DNA from: Bacillus pseudomycoides DSM 12442
Lineage (GTDB): Bacteria > Bacillota > Bacilli > Bacillales > Bacillaceae_G
Length of the DNA stretch: 64,000 bases
Direction: 5' to 3'
NCBI RefSeq assembly: GCF_000161455.1
Contig: NZ_CM000745.1
Location: 2,667,120 to 2,731,119, forward strand
Made by a program: the position numbers and the translations under genes
Part shown: piece after piece, positions 35,843-44,572 of the stretch
Position numbering within the stretch: the first letter of the stretch is position 1
Layout of the letters: the number at the start of each line of letters is the position of its first letter
Notes under the pieces: model-generated
What the model was told of the DNA's origin: nothing
Seen by the model: only the letters and a program-made list of their open reading frames with translations
Databases searched by the model: none

Positions 35843-36949
35843 ATGCAGTCTATTAAACCATTAATGGAAGAATTATATGAAATAGAATTGAATGCGTTAG
35901 AAGCGAATGATTCGTTTCCGAAACCACCTAACTGGCGATTGTCACCGCGTGCCGTTCGGACGTTTATTATTGGACAAGAAGAACCGCTTCTTTTAGAAGG
36001 AAAAGAAGTGGAAATTAGTCGTAAGTTTTATGGTAATGATGCGCTTGTGGAACGAGCAATTGTCACATTAGCAGGAAACCGAGGACTTATGTTAATCGGA
36101 GAGCCAGGAACAGCAAAGACGATGCTAAGCGAGCTGCTTTCTGCCGCAATATGCAGAAATAGCCGTAACACTGTGCAAGGAACAGCTGCTACGATGGAAG
36201 ATACGATTAAGTATTCGTGGAACTATGCACTTCTTCTTGCGAAAGGGCCTGTAAGGGGGGCGCTTGTGCCAGGACCTCTCTTTGTTGGGATGGAACAAGG
36301 GATATTAACTAGATTTGAAGAATTGACTCGCTGTCCGCAGGAAGTGCAAGATTCATTGATCAGCGTTCTGAGCGATAAAGTACTAAATATTCCGGAGTTT
36401 GGGGAGCAAGGAATTCTTACAGCTAAGCCTGGATTTAATATTATTGCGACGGCTAACACACGAGATCGCGGTGTGAATGAGATGAGTAGTGCATTGAAGC
36501 GTCGTTTTAATTTTGAAACGGTGCATCCGATTAAGGATGTAAAGCTTGAAGCAAAAATAATAGAGTCACAAGTAACGCGCTTATTAGGAGCATCAGGCAT
36601 CACACCCAAAGTGGATGAGACGGTTGTTCAGCTGTTAGCGACTGTTTTTCATGAACTACGGGAAGGTGTAACTGCTGAAGGAAAACGAATCGATCAGCCA
36701 TCTTCTGTTATGAGTACTGCAGAAGCAGTATCGGTATATTATCAAAGCGCAATGGATGCGTATTATTATGGAAGCGGACAAGTGAAGATGGATGCGCTTG
36801 TTCGGTATTTATCGGGCACAATTGCGAAAGAAAACAAGGATGATTTAGAAAAGCTGCGCAGTTACTTTACAAGCATCGTTAGGGCGCGAGGTCAAGTAGG
36901 AGGAGAGGTATGGAAGTCGTTTTTCGAAGCTCGCAATCAGCTGAAGTAA
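35843..36949 (+). CDS. MoxR-type AAA+ ATPase (YehL-like)
   Basis: AAAGGAACTGAC separates it by 15 bp from the upstream gene. The 368 residues contain Walker A GEPGTAKT (86-93), a Walker B region ILTRFEEL (154-161), sensor 1 ATANTRD (202-208) and an arginine-finger region ALKRRF (217-222). MoxR ATPases act as chaperones that remodel VWA-protein complexes, and the VWA gene two positions downstream is the expected partner. The end overlaps the next gene by 40 nt. Confidence 0.88.
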   Translation: MQSIKPLMEELYEIELNALEANDSFPKPPNWRLSPRAVRTFIIGQEEPLLLEGKEVEISRKFYGNDALVERAIVTLAGNRGLMLIGEPGTAKTMLSELLSAAICRNSRNTVQGTAATMEDTIKYSWNYALLLAKGPVRGALVPGPLFVGMEQGILTRFEELTRCPQEVQDSLISVLSDKVLNIPEFGEQGILTAKPGFNIIATANTRDRGVNEMSSALKRRFNFETVHPIKDVKLEAKIIESQVTRLLGASGITPKVDETVVQLLATVFHELREGVTAEGKRIDQPSSVMSTAEAVSVYYQSAMDAYYYGSGQVKMDALVRYLSGTIAKENKDDLEKLRSYFTSIVRARGQVGGEVWKSFFEARNQLK

Positions 36950-39222
36950 ATGCATTGTTTCAAAGAGCTTACAATTTAGATCACAATGTCGTATATGTGC
37001 CGATTCGCCATCATAGTCCTGCGTGCTCTTTTCATGTACAAAAGATCGTTAAATTCTATAAACCGGATGCGATTCTTATAGAAGGACCGATAGATTGCAA
37101 CCCTCTTATTCCGCATATTGTGAGTGCAGAAAGTGAGGCTCCAATTTGTATATATTGCAGTTATGATGATAAAACGGATGTGCTTGAAAGAGGAGAAAGT
37201 GGAAAGTACCGTGCGTACTATCCCTTTCTCGACTATTCACCGGAACTTGTCGCGCTGCGGGAAGGAGCTGCGCGCAATATTCCAGTTTCATTTATTGATC
37301 TTCCTTATAAAGAATATTTGTTTGCAACGAAAAATGAGGAAGAGAATGGGAAGTATGACGAGCAATATTTCCGGCACAGTCAATATGTCCGTATGCTTTC
37401 GGAAAAAACGGGGTGCCGAAGCTTTCATGAATTTTGGGAGAAATACTTTGAGTTGCAAGGCTTTCATATGACAAGCGAGGAGTTTGTCCGTCAGCTCTTC
37501 GATTATTGTTATTATACGCGCGCGGACTATACGCAGGAGATGTTGACAGAAGACGGATGCGAAGCCAGGGAGATACACATGGCAAAGGAAATTGAAAAAG
37601 CGCGTAAAGTGTATGACAAGGTGCTCGTTATTACCGGAGGCTTTCATGTGAAAGGGCTTCTTGAATTGGAAGGGAAAAAGAAAAAGAAAAAGCTGTCCAA
37701 AAGCCCATTATCTAAAGCGTATGCCAAAAACTATCTTATGCCGTATTCCTTTTTGGAAAGCGATCAGATGCGTGGCTATGAGAGCGGTATGCCTGCACCT
37801 GCTTTTTACCAACATATTTGGGAGAACAGGGATGAAGCGGTAGCTGAGCAATTTATGATACGAATTGCTAGACAGCTAAAGGCAGAAGGAATATCAATGG
37901 CAGATAAGATTGAAGCTGCGCGAATGATACGTGAACTTGCACTGCTTCGGGGAAAGATGCAACCTGGATTGTATGAACTGATGGATGCAGTGCGTAGTGC
38001 ATTTGTGAAAGGTGAGATATTCTCGGCAGATAAACCTTTAACGCTGCTTCAGAAGAGTTTGCAAGGGACGAAGCGCGGAAAATTGTCAAAAGAAGCGGAT
38101 GTGCCGCCGCTCGTGCATGATTTTCGTGCTTCTGTTCGTTCGTTTCGTCTTCCGGCACGTTCTACTGTACCACAGGAGACGATTCTTGACATATACAAGA
38201 AAGAAAGGCACTTGCGTTTAAGTCAGTTCTTTCATTGCCTCGCTTTTTTAGGAGTTCCGTTTTGCGAGAAGCTGCGCGGTCCGAACCTAGCTAGAAAGCA
38301 GAATATTAATCTTATACGAGAAACTTGGAAATATCGTTTCTCAGCGCAGGTGGAAAGTGCTCTTATTGATTTATCTGTGTATGGCGGAACGGTGAGAGAA
38401 GCCGCGCAGGAAATGCTAAGAGCAAAGCTGTATAAGGCGAAAGTGCGTGCGGGAGAGGTGGCTCTTTTATTGCTAGAAGCCTACTTAAGTGGTTTGTTTT
38501 CCGATTTCGCTATGTACAATCAGTTTATAGATGAAGCAATACAGGCGGATGGAGATTTTGCTTCTATGGCAGATTGTGCTTACTATTTATCACAAATAGA
38601 AAAAGAAAATCAGCAAGCGGATCATGCTAGACATAAAGCACTTTCGTTATTTTCTGTTTTAGATGGGGGCGAACCAGCAATTACTGCGGAAAAACTTATT
38701 GATTTGTATACAATGCAGCCTGCAGACCAGCAATTTATTGAAGCACTGGAGCTTTATTTGCAAAGGGAAAAACGAGAAAGCCAAGTAGAAGGGGCAGTAT
38801 TTGGGCTGTTAACTTCTTTAGGGAAGCGGAAAATCGATGAGGTAATGCAAGTGGCAGAAGGATATTTTTATGGAAGTGGCGATATGCAAAAGCAAGCTCC
38901 GATATTTTTGAATGGTTTGTTTGCTGGCGCAAAAGATATCTTCTTATATAACGAATCGCTGCTTGACGGAATGTCTCATGTTCTAGAAGAACTTGATGAA
39001 GAGACATTTTTACAAGTATTGCCGCATTTGCGCCTCTTGTTCAGTCAATTCACGCCGCTTGAGGTGGATACGATTGCTAAACAGATTGCGCGGTTATATG
39101 GAGCCACAGAAGAAGTGATAAAAGAAGAAGCAATTTCCGAAGAAGTGCTGACGTATGCAATACAGTTAGATCGCAAGGCACGGGAAATTTTAATGAGACG
39201 GGGGCTAGAAGATGGAGAATAA
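36910..39222 (+). CDS. DUF5682 protein (YehM-like)
   Basis: GGAGGAGAGG immediately precedes the ATG, supporting this start despite a 40-nt overlap with the MoxR gene. The 770-residue protein opens with the conserved VVYVPIRHHSPACSFHVQKI, DAILIEGPIDCNPLIPHI and later VLVITGGFHVKGLLEL. The RHHSP and GGFH histidines and the EGP glutamate resemble a catalytic or metal-binding centre. The rest is helical repeats. YehM of E. coli is the known relative. It ends overlapping the VWA gene by 11 nt, so the genes are translationally coupled. Confidence 0.8.
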   Translation: MEVVFRSSQSAEVNALFQRAYNLDHNVVYVPIRHHSPACSFHVQKIVKFYKPDAILIEGPIDCNPLIPHIVSAESEAPICIYCSYDDKTDVLERGESGKYRAYYPFLDYSPELVALREGAARNIPVSFIDLPYKEYLFATKNEEENGKYDEQYFRHSQYVRMLSEKTGCRSFHEFWEKYFELQGFHMTSEEFVRQLFDYCYYTRADYTQEMLTEDGCEAREIHMAKEIEKARKVYDKVLVITGGFHVKGLLELEGKKKKKKLSKSPLSKAYAKNYLMPYSFLESDQMRGYESGMPAPAFYQHIWENRDEAVAEQFMIRIARQLKAEGISMADKIEAARMIRELALLRGKMQPGLYELMDAVRSAFVKGEIFSADKPLTLLQKSLQGTKRGKLSKEADVPPLVHDFRASVRSFRLPARSTVPQETILDIYKKERHLRLSQFFHCLAFLGVPFCEKLRGPNLARKQNINLIRETWKYRFSAQVESALIDLSVYGGTVREAAQEMLRAKLYKAKVRAGEVALLLLEAYLSGLFSDFAMYNQFIDEAIQADGDFASMADCAYYLSQIEKENQQADHARHKALSLFSVLDGGEPAITAEKLIDLYTMQPADQQFIEALELYLQREKRESQVEGAVFGLLTSLGKRKIDEVMQVAEGYFYGSGDMQKQAPIFLNGLFAGAKDIFLYNESLLDGMSHVLEELDEETFLQVLPHLRLLFSQFTPLEVDTIAKQIARLYGATEEVIKEEAISEEVLTYAIQLDRKAREILMRRGLEDGE

Positions 39223-40318
39223 CATTTCTTTAAATCGCTGGCGTCTTGTTCTTGGGAAACATGCAGATGACCAAATCACATTTCAGGAAGAAGACCCTGC
39301 ATACAGAGCAATGGATGAGGTACTGGAGTTTTTGTACGAGAGAGAACGCGGAGAAGAACGCGGCGGGTCGTTGGATCCCTCTCAGCTAACAGTGCCGACT
39401 TGGATTTCGAAAGTGCGGGAGTTATTTCCGAAAGAAACCATTGAGATTATGGAAAATCATGCGCTAGAAAAGTATGAATTAACGGCTCTATTGCAAGATA
39501 AGCAAACGCTTGAAAAAATGGAGCCGAATATGAATTTATTAAAATGCATTTTACAATTTAAAGATTATGTAAAACCGGATGTATTAGACACAGCTAAACG
39601 TATTGTAGCGAAAGTCGCTGAGGAGTTGCGGCGTAATTTAGAGCAAGAAGTGAAGCACGCATTAAGCGGTAGACCAGATCGAAATCGTTCTAGTCGCGTT
39701 CGCACGATGCGCAACTTTGATTTTAAGAAAACGATTCGAAAGAACTTAAAGCATTTTGACAAGGAAACAAACGCCATTCATATTGAAAAACCGTACTTTT
39801 ATGCTGCCACGAAGCACGTTAGCCCATGGCGTGTGATCCTCGCAGTAGACGAGAGCGGAAGTATGATTGATTCTGTTATTCATAGCGCAGTTATGGCGGG
39901 TATTTTTGCAAGCTTACCGACGATTAAGACAGATCTGTTCATCTTTGATACAGCTGTTGTTGATTTAACGGATCGTATTGACGACCCGGTGGAAACGCTT
40001 ATGAGCGTACAGCTTGGGGGAGGAACATATATTGCTCAGGCGCTGCGCTACGCAACGAATAAAATCGAGATGCCTCATAAAACAATTGTCGTGCTTGTAA
40101 CAGACTTATATGAAGGTGGCAGTTACAATGAAATGTACCGAGAAGCGATGAAGATTGTAGAATCAGGAGCAAAGCTGATCGTGCTAACATCTCTGGATCC
40201 GACTGCACAGCCTTTTTATGATAAACAGGCAGCTAAAAAAATGGCGGCGCTCGGTGCTCATGTAGCGGCGTTAACACCAGGGAGGTTGGCACAATGGATC
40301 GCAACAATCATTTCTTAA
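39212..40318 (+). CDS. VWA-domain protein (YehP-like)
   Basis: The 368 residues comprise a charged helical N-terminal part and a von Willebrand A domain from about 203. It has a complete MIDAS: DESGS at 213-217, the threonine in GGGTYIAQ (272) and the aspartate in VTDLYEGG. Such VWA proteins are typical partners of MoxR ATPases, binding targets through the metal site. The start ATG lies inside the end of the DUF5682 gene, and the gene overlaps the next by 25 nt. Confidence 0.88.
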   Translation: MENNISLNRWRLVLGKHADDQITFQEEDPAYRAMDEVLEFLYERERGEERGGSLDPSQLTVPTWISKVRELFPKETIEIMENHALEKYELTALLQDKQTLEKMEPNMNLLKCILQFKDYVKPDVLDTAKRIVAKVAEELRRNLEQEVKHALSGRPDRNRSSRVRTMRNFDFKKTIRKNLKHFDKETNAIHIEKPYFYAATKHVSPWRVILAVDESGSMIDSVIHSAVMAGIFASLPTIKTDLFIFDTAVVDLTDRIDDPVETLMSVQLGGGTYIAQALRYATNKIEMPHKTIVVLVTDLYEGGSYNEMYREAMKIVESGAKLIVLTSLDPTAQPFYDKQAAKKMAALGAHVAALTPGRLAQWIATIIS

Positions 40319-41928
40319 ATGTTCTTTCCTCTATTGATGAAACATACTTAATTGCCATGTCTAACAAAGGAACATATAAGAGAGCAATGAAGGATTTGGC
40401 CGTTGTATCAAATGTCAAAATGGACGTAGAAGAGGGTGCAGCGCAAATACATCTTGATGACGGAATTACTGTAACGTTTACGGGTGATATACGCAGTTAC
40501 TCTTGTAGTTGTGAAGCCCGTTCGATTTGTAAACATGTCATTATGGCTCTATTAGAAGCAAAGAAGATGTACGAAGGTGAAGAGAACATAAAAGTTGATT
40601 TCTCTGCTCTTTTGAATGTGAACGTTCGCAATATTGTCTCCGAAAAAATGTGGGCTGAAATGATGTTTCGCGAAACATTTCAGCAAAAGTTTGTTTTAGA
40701 AGAAGAGGGGGCTTTAATTGCCACTTTCCGAGAAGAGAATATAACAGTTCGCTTTCTAACAGCTGAATCGGTAGCGGCTGCGATCTGTACGTGCAAAGCA
40801 GAGGGGATATGCCGGCATAAGGCGGAAGCGGTATATTGGTATCAAAAAGAGAAGGGAATCTCGCACGAAACGAAACAGATGCATCCTCTTATCATTGCGC
40901 CGGATAAGCTATCTATTTTCAAAGAAATGATCGAGCAAATTGTTCACTTTGGATTAACACGCCTTACCGAAAATACAATCTATGAAATAGAACAACTTTC
41001 TGTAAAAGCACGTTCTTTGAAACTCGCAAAGTTAGAGAATTTATTTCGTAAGCTCGGGGCGGATATTGGGCTATATCGGATGAAGCATGCATCTTTTCAA
41101 ATGGCATCTTATCGGCAAACGGTGTCCGCGATTTATGAACACATTTTGTTGTTGGAACGCCACCATCTGCAAGAGAGTCCGTTTCGTTCGGAATATTACG
41201 AAGTTCCACCACTTATTTTGCATGCTTTTGGTGCATCTGGCTGGCAAACGAAGTCTGGTTATGTTGGTGTGACGTATTATTTCTATAATCGAGAACAGGA
41301 AAAGTGGATTACATACACACAGTCGCGCCCCATGTTTTATGAAGGGAGCAGCACAACTCCTGAAGAACTCCATGAAAGGCAAGTTCCATGGGGAATTGCA
41401 GGGAAAGGATACGAACTATCTCGTTCATCTGTCCGATTGAAGCAGGCAAAACTTAACGTCGATTTTCAATTGTCATCTAGCTCACAGACAGTAGGAGAAG
41501 TGGAAGGAAAAACAAATGTGGCAGAGTGGCAATCTCTCTTTTTAACCTCATGGGAAGAACTATTAAAAAAAGTAAAAGAGCAAAGGTTAGAGGCAAATAA
41601 ACAAGGAATCTTTTGTATCGAAGTTGCTGAAATAGGAGAATGGAAGTTTCAGAAGCAAGAACAAAAATGGATCATACCTCTTATCGATAAGAATGGGAAA
41701 ACATTGCAAATGCAAATGATGAAACGACCAGAAAATGAGCGAATGATTCGACTTGTAAAAATATATATGGACTCGTTGCATATAAAGAGAATGCTAGTTC
41801 ATCCTTATCAGGAAGGAACAAAGCTCGTTGTTACACCTATCATTTTATATACAGAAGCAGGAGAGATTATAAATACTACACTGAGTGAAGGGGGAACGTT
41901 CTATGATCGAGTTAATGCGCCTAATTGA
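40294..41928 (+). CDS. SWIM zinc-finger protein with two SWIM motifs (YehQ-like)
   Basis: The 544-residue protein has one SWIM motif CSCEARSICKH at residues 71-81, preceded by VTFTGDIRSYS, and a second CTCKAEGICRH at 166-176. SWIM domains (CxC...CxH) bind zinc and commonly contact nucleic acid or protein. The C-terminal 370 residues have no recognised domain. RBS GGGAGG lies within the VWA gene. In this operon it may provide substrate recognition. Confidence 0.82.
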   Translation: MDRNNHFLNVLSSIDETYLIAMSNKGTYKRAMKDLAVVSNVKMDVEEGAAQIHLDDGITVTFTGDIRSYSCSCEARSICKHVIMALLEAKKMYEGEENIKVDFSALLNVNVRNIVSEKMWAEMMFRETFQQKFVLEEEGALIATFREENITVRFLTAESVAAAICTCKAEGICRHKAEAVYWYQKEKGISHETKQMHPLIIAPDKLSIFKEMIEQIVHFGLTRLTENTIYEIEQLSVKARSLKLAKLENLFRKLGADIGLYRMKHASFQMASYRQTVSAIYEHILLLERHHLQESPFRSEYYEVPPLILHAFGASGWQTKSGYVGVTYYFYNREQEKWITYTQSRPMFYEGSSTTPEELHERQVPWGIAGKGYELSRSSVRLKQAKLNVDFQLSSSSQTVGEVEGKTNVAEWQSLFLTSWEELLKKVKEQRLEANKQGIFCIEVAEIGEWKFQKQEQKWIIPLIDKNGKTLQMQMMKRPENERMIRLVKIYMDSLHIKRMLVHPYQEGTKLVVTPIILYTEAGEIINTTLSEGGTFYDRVNAPN

Positions 41929-42181
41929 TGAATTGGAAGAAGTTCTAGATGAGATGCTTGTCTCAGGAGCAGGGACTGTCCCTCTTTCCTTTTTTCAGGA
42001 TATAAAACGAGAATGCGAAAAGTATGGTCTTTCTTATGCTGCCACGCAGGTGCTTATCATAGAGGAAGAGCGAAACAAGGCCCGCTTTCTTCATAAAGAA
42101 GAAACAAACAAACTGACAGAAGCATTTTGTAAGTTGCAGGAATATATTCAAGTTATAAAGGCTGAAATGCTGCATTTATAA
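41903..42181 (+). CDS. Small helical protein ending the MoxR-VWA operon
   Basis: ATG 41903 has GAAGGGGGA 8 nt upstream; an earlier in-frame ATG lacks one. The 92-residue product is predominantly helical (MIELMRLIDELEEVLDEMLV; IKRECEKYGLSYAATQVLII; LTEAFCKLQEYIQVIKAEML) with a short loop at SGAGTVPLSF. It overlaps the SWIM gene by 26 nt, so it belongs to the operon. No family recognised; possibly an operon-specific subunit. Confidence 0.65.
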   Translation: MIELMRLIDELEEVLDEMLVSGAGTVPLSFFQDIKRECEKYGLSYAATQVLIIEEERNKARFLHKEETNKLTEAFCKLQEYIQVIKAEMLHL

Positions 42182-42306
42182 ATAGCTGGGTTAGTAGATG
42201 AATATTGAATTTAAATAAAAAGGTTTTCGCTAGAAGTATGCTGAAGAAGAAACGAAAACGCTCGCAGTGGGGAGAAATTGTACTGATTTTCCGAAAGTAC
42301 TAATAA

Positions 42307-42335
42307 TTGCCAAAATATTAATTTGCAAGTATAAT
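42307..42335 (+). promoter_or_regulatory. Sigma-A promoter of the Y-RNA cluster
   Basis: TTGCCA and TATAAT separated by exactly 17 nt, a near-consensus housekeeping promoter with AATTTGCAAG before the -10. The start would fall near 42342, about 26 bp before the first small RNA. Confidence 0.8.
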
Positions 42336-42367
42336 AATAGTAAGAACGATGAGTGATAAAAAGAAAA

Positions 42368-42508
42368 GGGCAGTGTAGGAAAGAATTTCTTCGCCTTTCA
42401 CGCGGTAGGTCGCAGGTTCGAATCCTTGCCTTCCCTGATGTTTTATTAACATTAGGGGAGTAGCTCAGTTTGGTAGAGCAACATATTGAGTCTTTCCGCC
42501 TATCTCCC
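42368..42508 (+). ncRNA. Y-RNA-like RNA 1 with permuted tRNA module
   Basis: The ends pair (GGG..AG....GGAAAGA with TCTTTCC....CT.CCC), giving the long stem expected of a Ro60-binding Y RNA. Between them lie, in this order, a T-arm (GCAGGTTCGAATCCTTGC), the 3' acceptor strand CTTCCC, a 7-bp hairpin (TGATGTT/AACATTA), the 5' acceptor strand GGGGAG and a D-arm (GCTCAGTTTGGTAGAGC). The tRNA halves are thus circularly permuted, with the anticodon arm replaced by the Y stem. This is the architecture described for bacterial YrlA RNAs. Promoter 26 bp upstream. Confidence 0.82.
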
Positions 42509-42536
42509 TTTTTTATAATTCATATTTAATAGATTT

Positions 42537-42661
42537 GGGCAGTGTAGAGAAGGATTTCTTCGCTTTGGGTGCCGTGTGTCATGGGTTCGAATCCCATCCT
42601 TCCCATTTTGGAAGGTAGCTCAGTGGTAGAGCAACGTAATGAGCCTTTTCGCTTATCTCCC
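42537..42661 (+). ncRNA. Y-RNA-like RNA 2 with permuted tRNA module
   Basis: Starts GGGCAGTGTAG like RNA 1. It has a perfect T-arm ATGGGTTCGAATCCCAT (42581-42597), acceptor strands CCTTCC (42598-42603) and GGAAGG (42610-42615) joined by a six-base loop, and a perfect D-arm GCTC/GAGC (42618-42632). The 3' end (CTTTTCGCTTATCTCCC) can pair with the 5' end. This copy shows the permuted tRNA fold most cleanly. It also shares ATTTCTTCGC with RNA 1. Confidence 0.85.
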
Positions 42662-42686
42662 AAATCTTTAAACATTATATATAACA

Positions 42687-42790
42687 GGAACAGTGTAGAT
42701 AGCCCATGCTTCGTTTGCTAATATTAAGTGCTATAGATTCGATCCTAATCGATGCGGAAAGGTCCGCACCGAATTCGTACTTTTCTTTGA
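42687..42790 (+). ncRNA. Y-RNA-like RNA 3, degenerate
   Basis: Begins GGAACAGTGTAG, matching the conserved 5' box of RNAs 1 and 2, then GCTTCGT. A T-loop-like GATTCGATCC and a hairpin TGCGGA/TCCGCA with an AAGG loop (acceptor position) follow. The D-arm is missing and the 3' partner of the outer stem is unclear. End coordinate approximate. Confidence 0.5.
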
Positions 42791-42794
42791 TTCA

Positions 42795-42878
42795 TAACAC
42801 TAAGGTAGGAGTTACTTCGTCATATAGGGATTGTGTTTGTGGGATTCGATTCCTGTTTTGAATATTTCTTAAGTGTTA
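42795..42878 (+). ncRNA. Y-RNA-like RNA 4, degenerate
   Basis: TAACACTAAG pairs with CTTAAGTGTTA to close the element. Inside are GTAGGAGTTACTTCG (compare GTAGGAAAGAATTTCTTCG in RNA 1) and a T-loop-like GGGATTCGATTCC. There is no D-arm. It is the last element before the terminator. Confidence 0.5.
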
Positions 42879-42890
42879 GGAATGAGTGAA

Positions 42891-42922
42891 AAAAGGCAAC
42901 GTATATACGTTGCCTTTTTTAT
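42891..42922 (+). terminator. Terminator of the Y-RNA cluster
   Basis: AAAAGGCAACGTATATACGTTGCCTTTTTT, a perfect palindromic stem followed by T6. It separates the RNA transcript from the Ro60 gene. Confidence 0.9.
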
Positions 42923-42969
42923 TTGTATTTCAACCAGCAGTGTCAAAAAATCTCTGGGGGTAGATCATA

Positions 42970-44439
42970 ATGTCAAAGTTTAATCATTCTTCTCAAGGAA
43001 GCCGTCAAACATATACAAAAGAGGGCGGAAAAGCTTATAAAATGTATGATAAAGATAAATTAGTTACGATGGTATTAACATCTTTCTTTAATGAGCCAAA
43101 ATTTTATGGTAATAACAGCGAAGAATTAGTTACTACTGCAAAACAAATCATGGACAGAGACCCTAAATTTGTTGCAAGTTTAGCAGTCTATGCACGTGAA
43201 GTGTTCTACATGCGTTCTGTTACACATGTATTAGCAGTGGAACTTGCAAACCACCCTGAAGGTCGTAAATATGCTCGTCAAACAGTTTCTCGTATTGCGC
43301 AGCGTCCGGATGATGTAACAGAAATAATGGCATATCAATTAGGGGTATATGGTCGGAAAAATCCAATTCCAAACTCTTTGAAAAAGGGGTTAGCAGATGC
43401 CTTTTCTACATTTGATGAATATCAATTAGCAAAATACAATCGCACAGGAAAAGACGTTACATTGAAAGATGTATTCCGTTTAGTAAGCCCATCTGCCAAA
43501 AAAGGAACAGAACGTTACGAACTTTATAAACGTTTGTTAGAAAACACACTGCAAGTACCATATACATGGGAAACACAGCTTTCTCAAAAAGGAAACAAAA
43601 AAGAAGTGTGGGAAGAATTAATTGATAGCGGAAAAGTGGGTTATATGGCCTTACTTCGTAACCTTCGCAATATCGTAAATTCAGGTGCCTCAAATATTGA
43701 TACAGTATATAACATTCTTCGCGATCCTGAGCGAGTAAAAAAATCAAAACAATTACCATTTCGCTTTTTTTCAGCATATCGTGTTGTGCAAGAAAAATTA
43801 CCACAAGCAGGAAGCGAATTATTAGATATATTGAATGACGCAATTGAAGCATCTGTTACAAACATGCCGAGATTATCAGGAACAACATTTATGACAGCAG
43901 ATATCTCAGGATCTATGACATGTTATCCTGTTTCAAAAGATGGGAGTGTTAAATGTGCAGATATTGCTACACTAATGATGGCAATGGCACACTCCTTCTG
44001 TGATAATTCTATTACATCTGTATTCGCAACTGATTTCAAAGCGATAAATGTTTCTACCCGTTCTGGTATTTTAGAGAACATGAACACATTTTTATCAGAA
44101 GTTAATAAACATGGATATGGAACAAACTTACATCTTTCTATCAAATATTTATTAGATCACAAAATCAAAGTTGACCGCATTCTTGTCTTCTCTGATGAGC
44201 AAGTGTACGGAGATAGGTATGGAGACAATTCTTCACAAATTCTTCTTGAAACATATCGTCGTGAAATGAATCCTGATGTTTGGGTTCACTCTTTCAATTT
44301 AAATAGTTACGGTAATCAACAATTCGTAGGAGAGAAAACAAATTTAATCGGTGGCTGGAGTGAAAAATGTTTGGACTTCATTCATTATGCGGAAGAAGGA
44401 ACAGGTTCCCTTATTTCAGCTATCGAAAATTATCAATAA
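42970..44439 (+). CDS. rsr: Ro60/Rsr orthologue (TROVE plus VWA)
   Basis: GGGGG lies about 10 nt before the ATG. The 489-residue protein has an N-terminal TROVE domain of HEAT-like repeats (residues 1-300: FNHSSQGSRQTYTKEGGKAY, LAVYAREVFYMRSVTHVLAV, MALLRNLRNIVNSGASNIDT) and a C-terminal VWA domain with MIDAS DISGS (311-315). Ro60 forms a ring that binds Y RNAs on its outside and misfolded RNA ends in its pore; in bacteria it helps nucleases such as PNPase process RNA. The Y-RNA genes directly upstream make the assignment strong. Confidence 0.93.
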   Translation: MSKFNHSSQGSRQTYTKEGGKAYKMYDKDKLVTMVLTSFFNEPKFYGNNSEELVTTAKQIMDRDPKFVASLAVYAREVFYMRSVTHVLAVELANHPEGRKYARQTVSRIAQRPDDVTEIMAYQLGVYGRKNPIPNSLKKGLADAFSTFDEYQLAKYNRTGKDVTLKDVFRLVSPSAKKGTERYELYKRLLENTLQVPYTWETQLSQKGNKKEVWEELIDSGKVGYMALLRNLRNIVNSGASNIDTVYNILRDPERVKKSKQLPFRFFSAYRVVQEKLPQAGSELLDILNDAIEASVTNMPRLSGTTFMTADISGSMTCYPVSKDGSVKCADIATLMMAMAHSFCDNSITSVFATDFKAINVSTRSGILENMNTFLSEVNKHGYGTNLHLSIKYLLDHKIKVDRILVFSDEQVYGDRYGDNSSQILLETYRREMNPDVWVHSFNLNSYGNQQFVGEKTNLIGGWSEKCLDFIHYAEEGTGSLISAIENYQ

Positions 44440-44572
44440 TTTTTGTTACACTCTTTTTATTTAGAAGACGGAATAATTAGGATAACGGCAGGTCTAGTTA
44501 ACCATGATGCAATAAAAAAGAAACTCATAATCTTTATTTTAAGAAACCAATGATTTTCTAATGAAAGCAGGG
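44440..44572. other. Gene-free stretch after rsr
   Basis: No clear terminator stem follows rsr; only T-rich runs near 44445-44460. Confidence 0.3.

Noticed and set aside
33306..41781. Several antisense frames inside the MoxR-VWA operon genes
   Set aside because: They have no RBS and no domain signals, and lie entirely within strongly supported genes.
40294..41928. SNF2-type helicase, because of the SWIM motif
   Set aside because: No Walker A or DEAH motif is present in the protein; only the zinc motifs are.
42182..42306. Terminator of the MoxR-VWA operon
   Set aside because: GTTTTCG/CGAAAAC can pair, but the loop is long and no T-run follows, so no terminator is annotated; read-through into the RNA cluster remains possible.
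42400..42640. Possible tRNA genes (canonical T-loop and D-arm sequences)
   Set aside because: The T-arm comes before the D-arm, the two acceptor strands are joined by a short loop, and there is no anticodon arm. A permuted tRNA mimic inside Y-like RNAs explains this better than functional tRNA genes.
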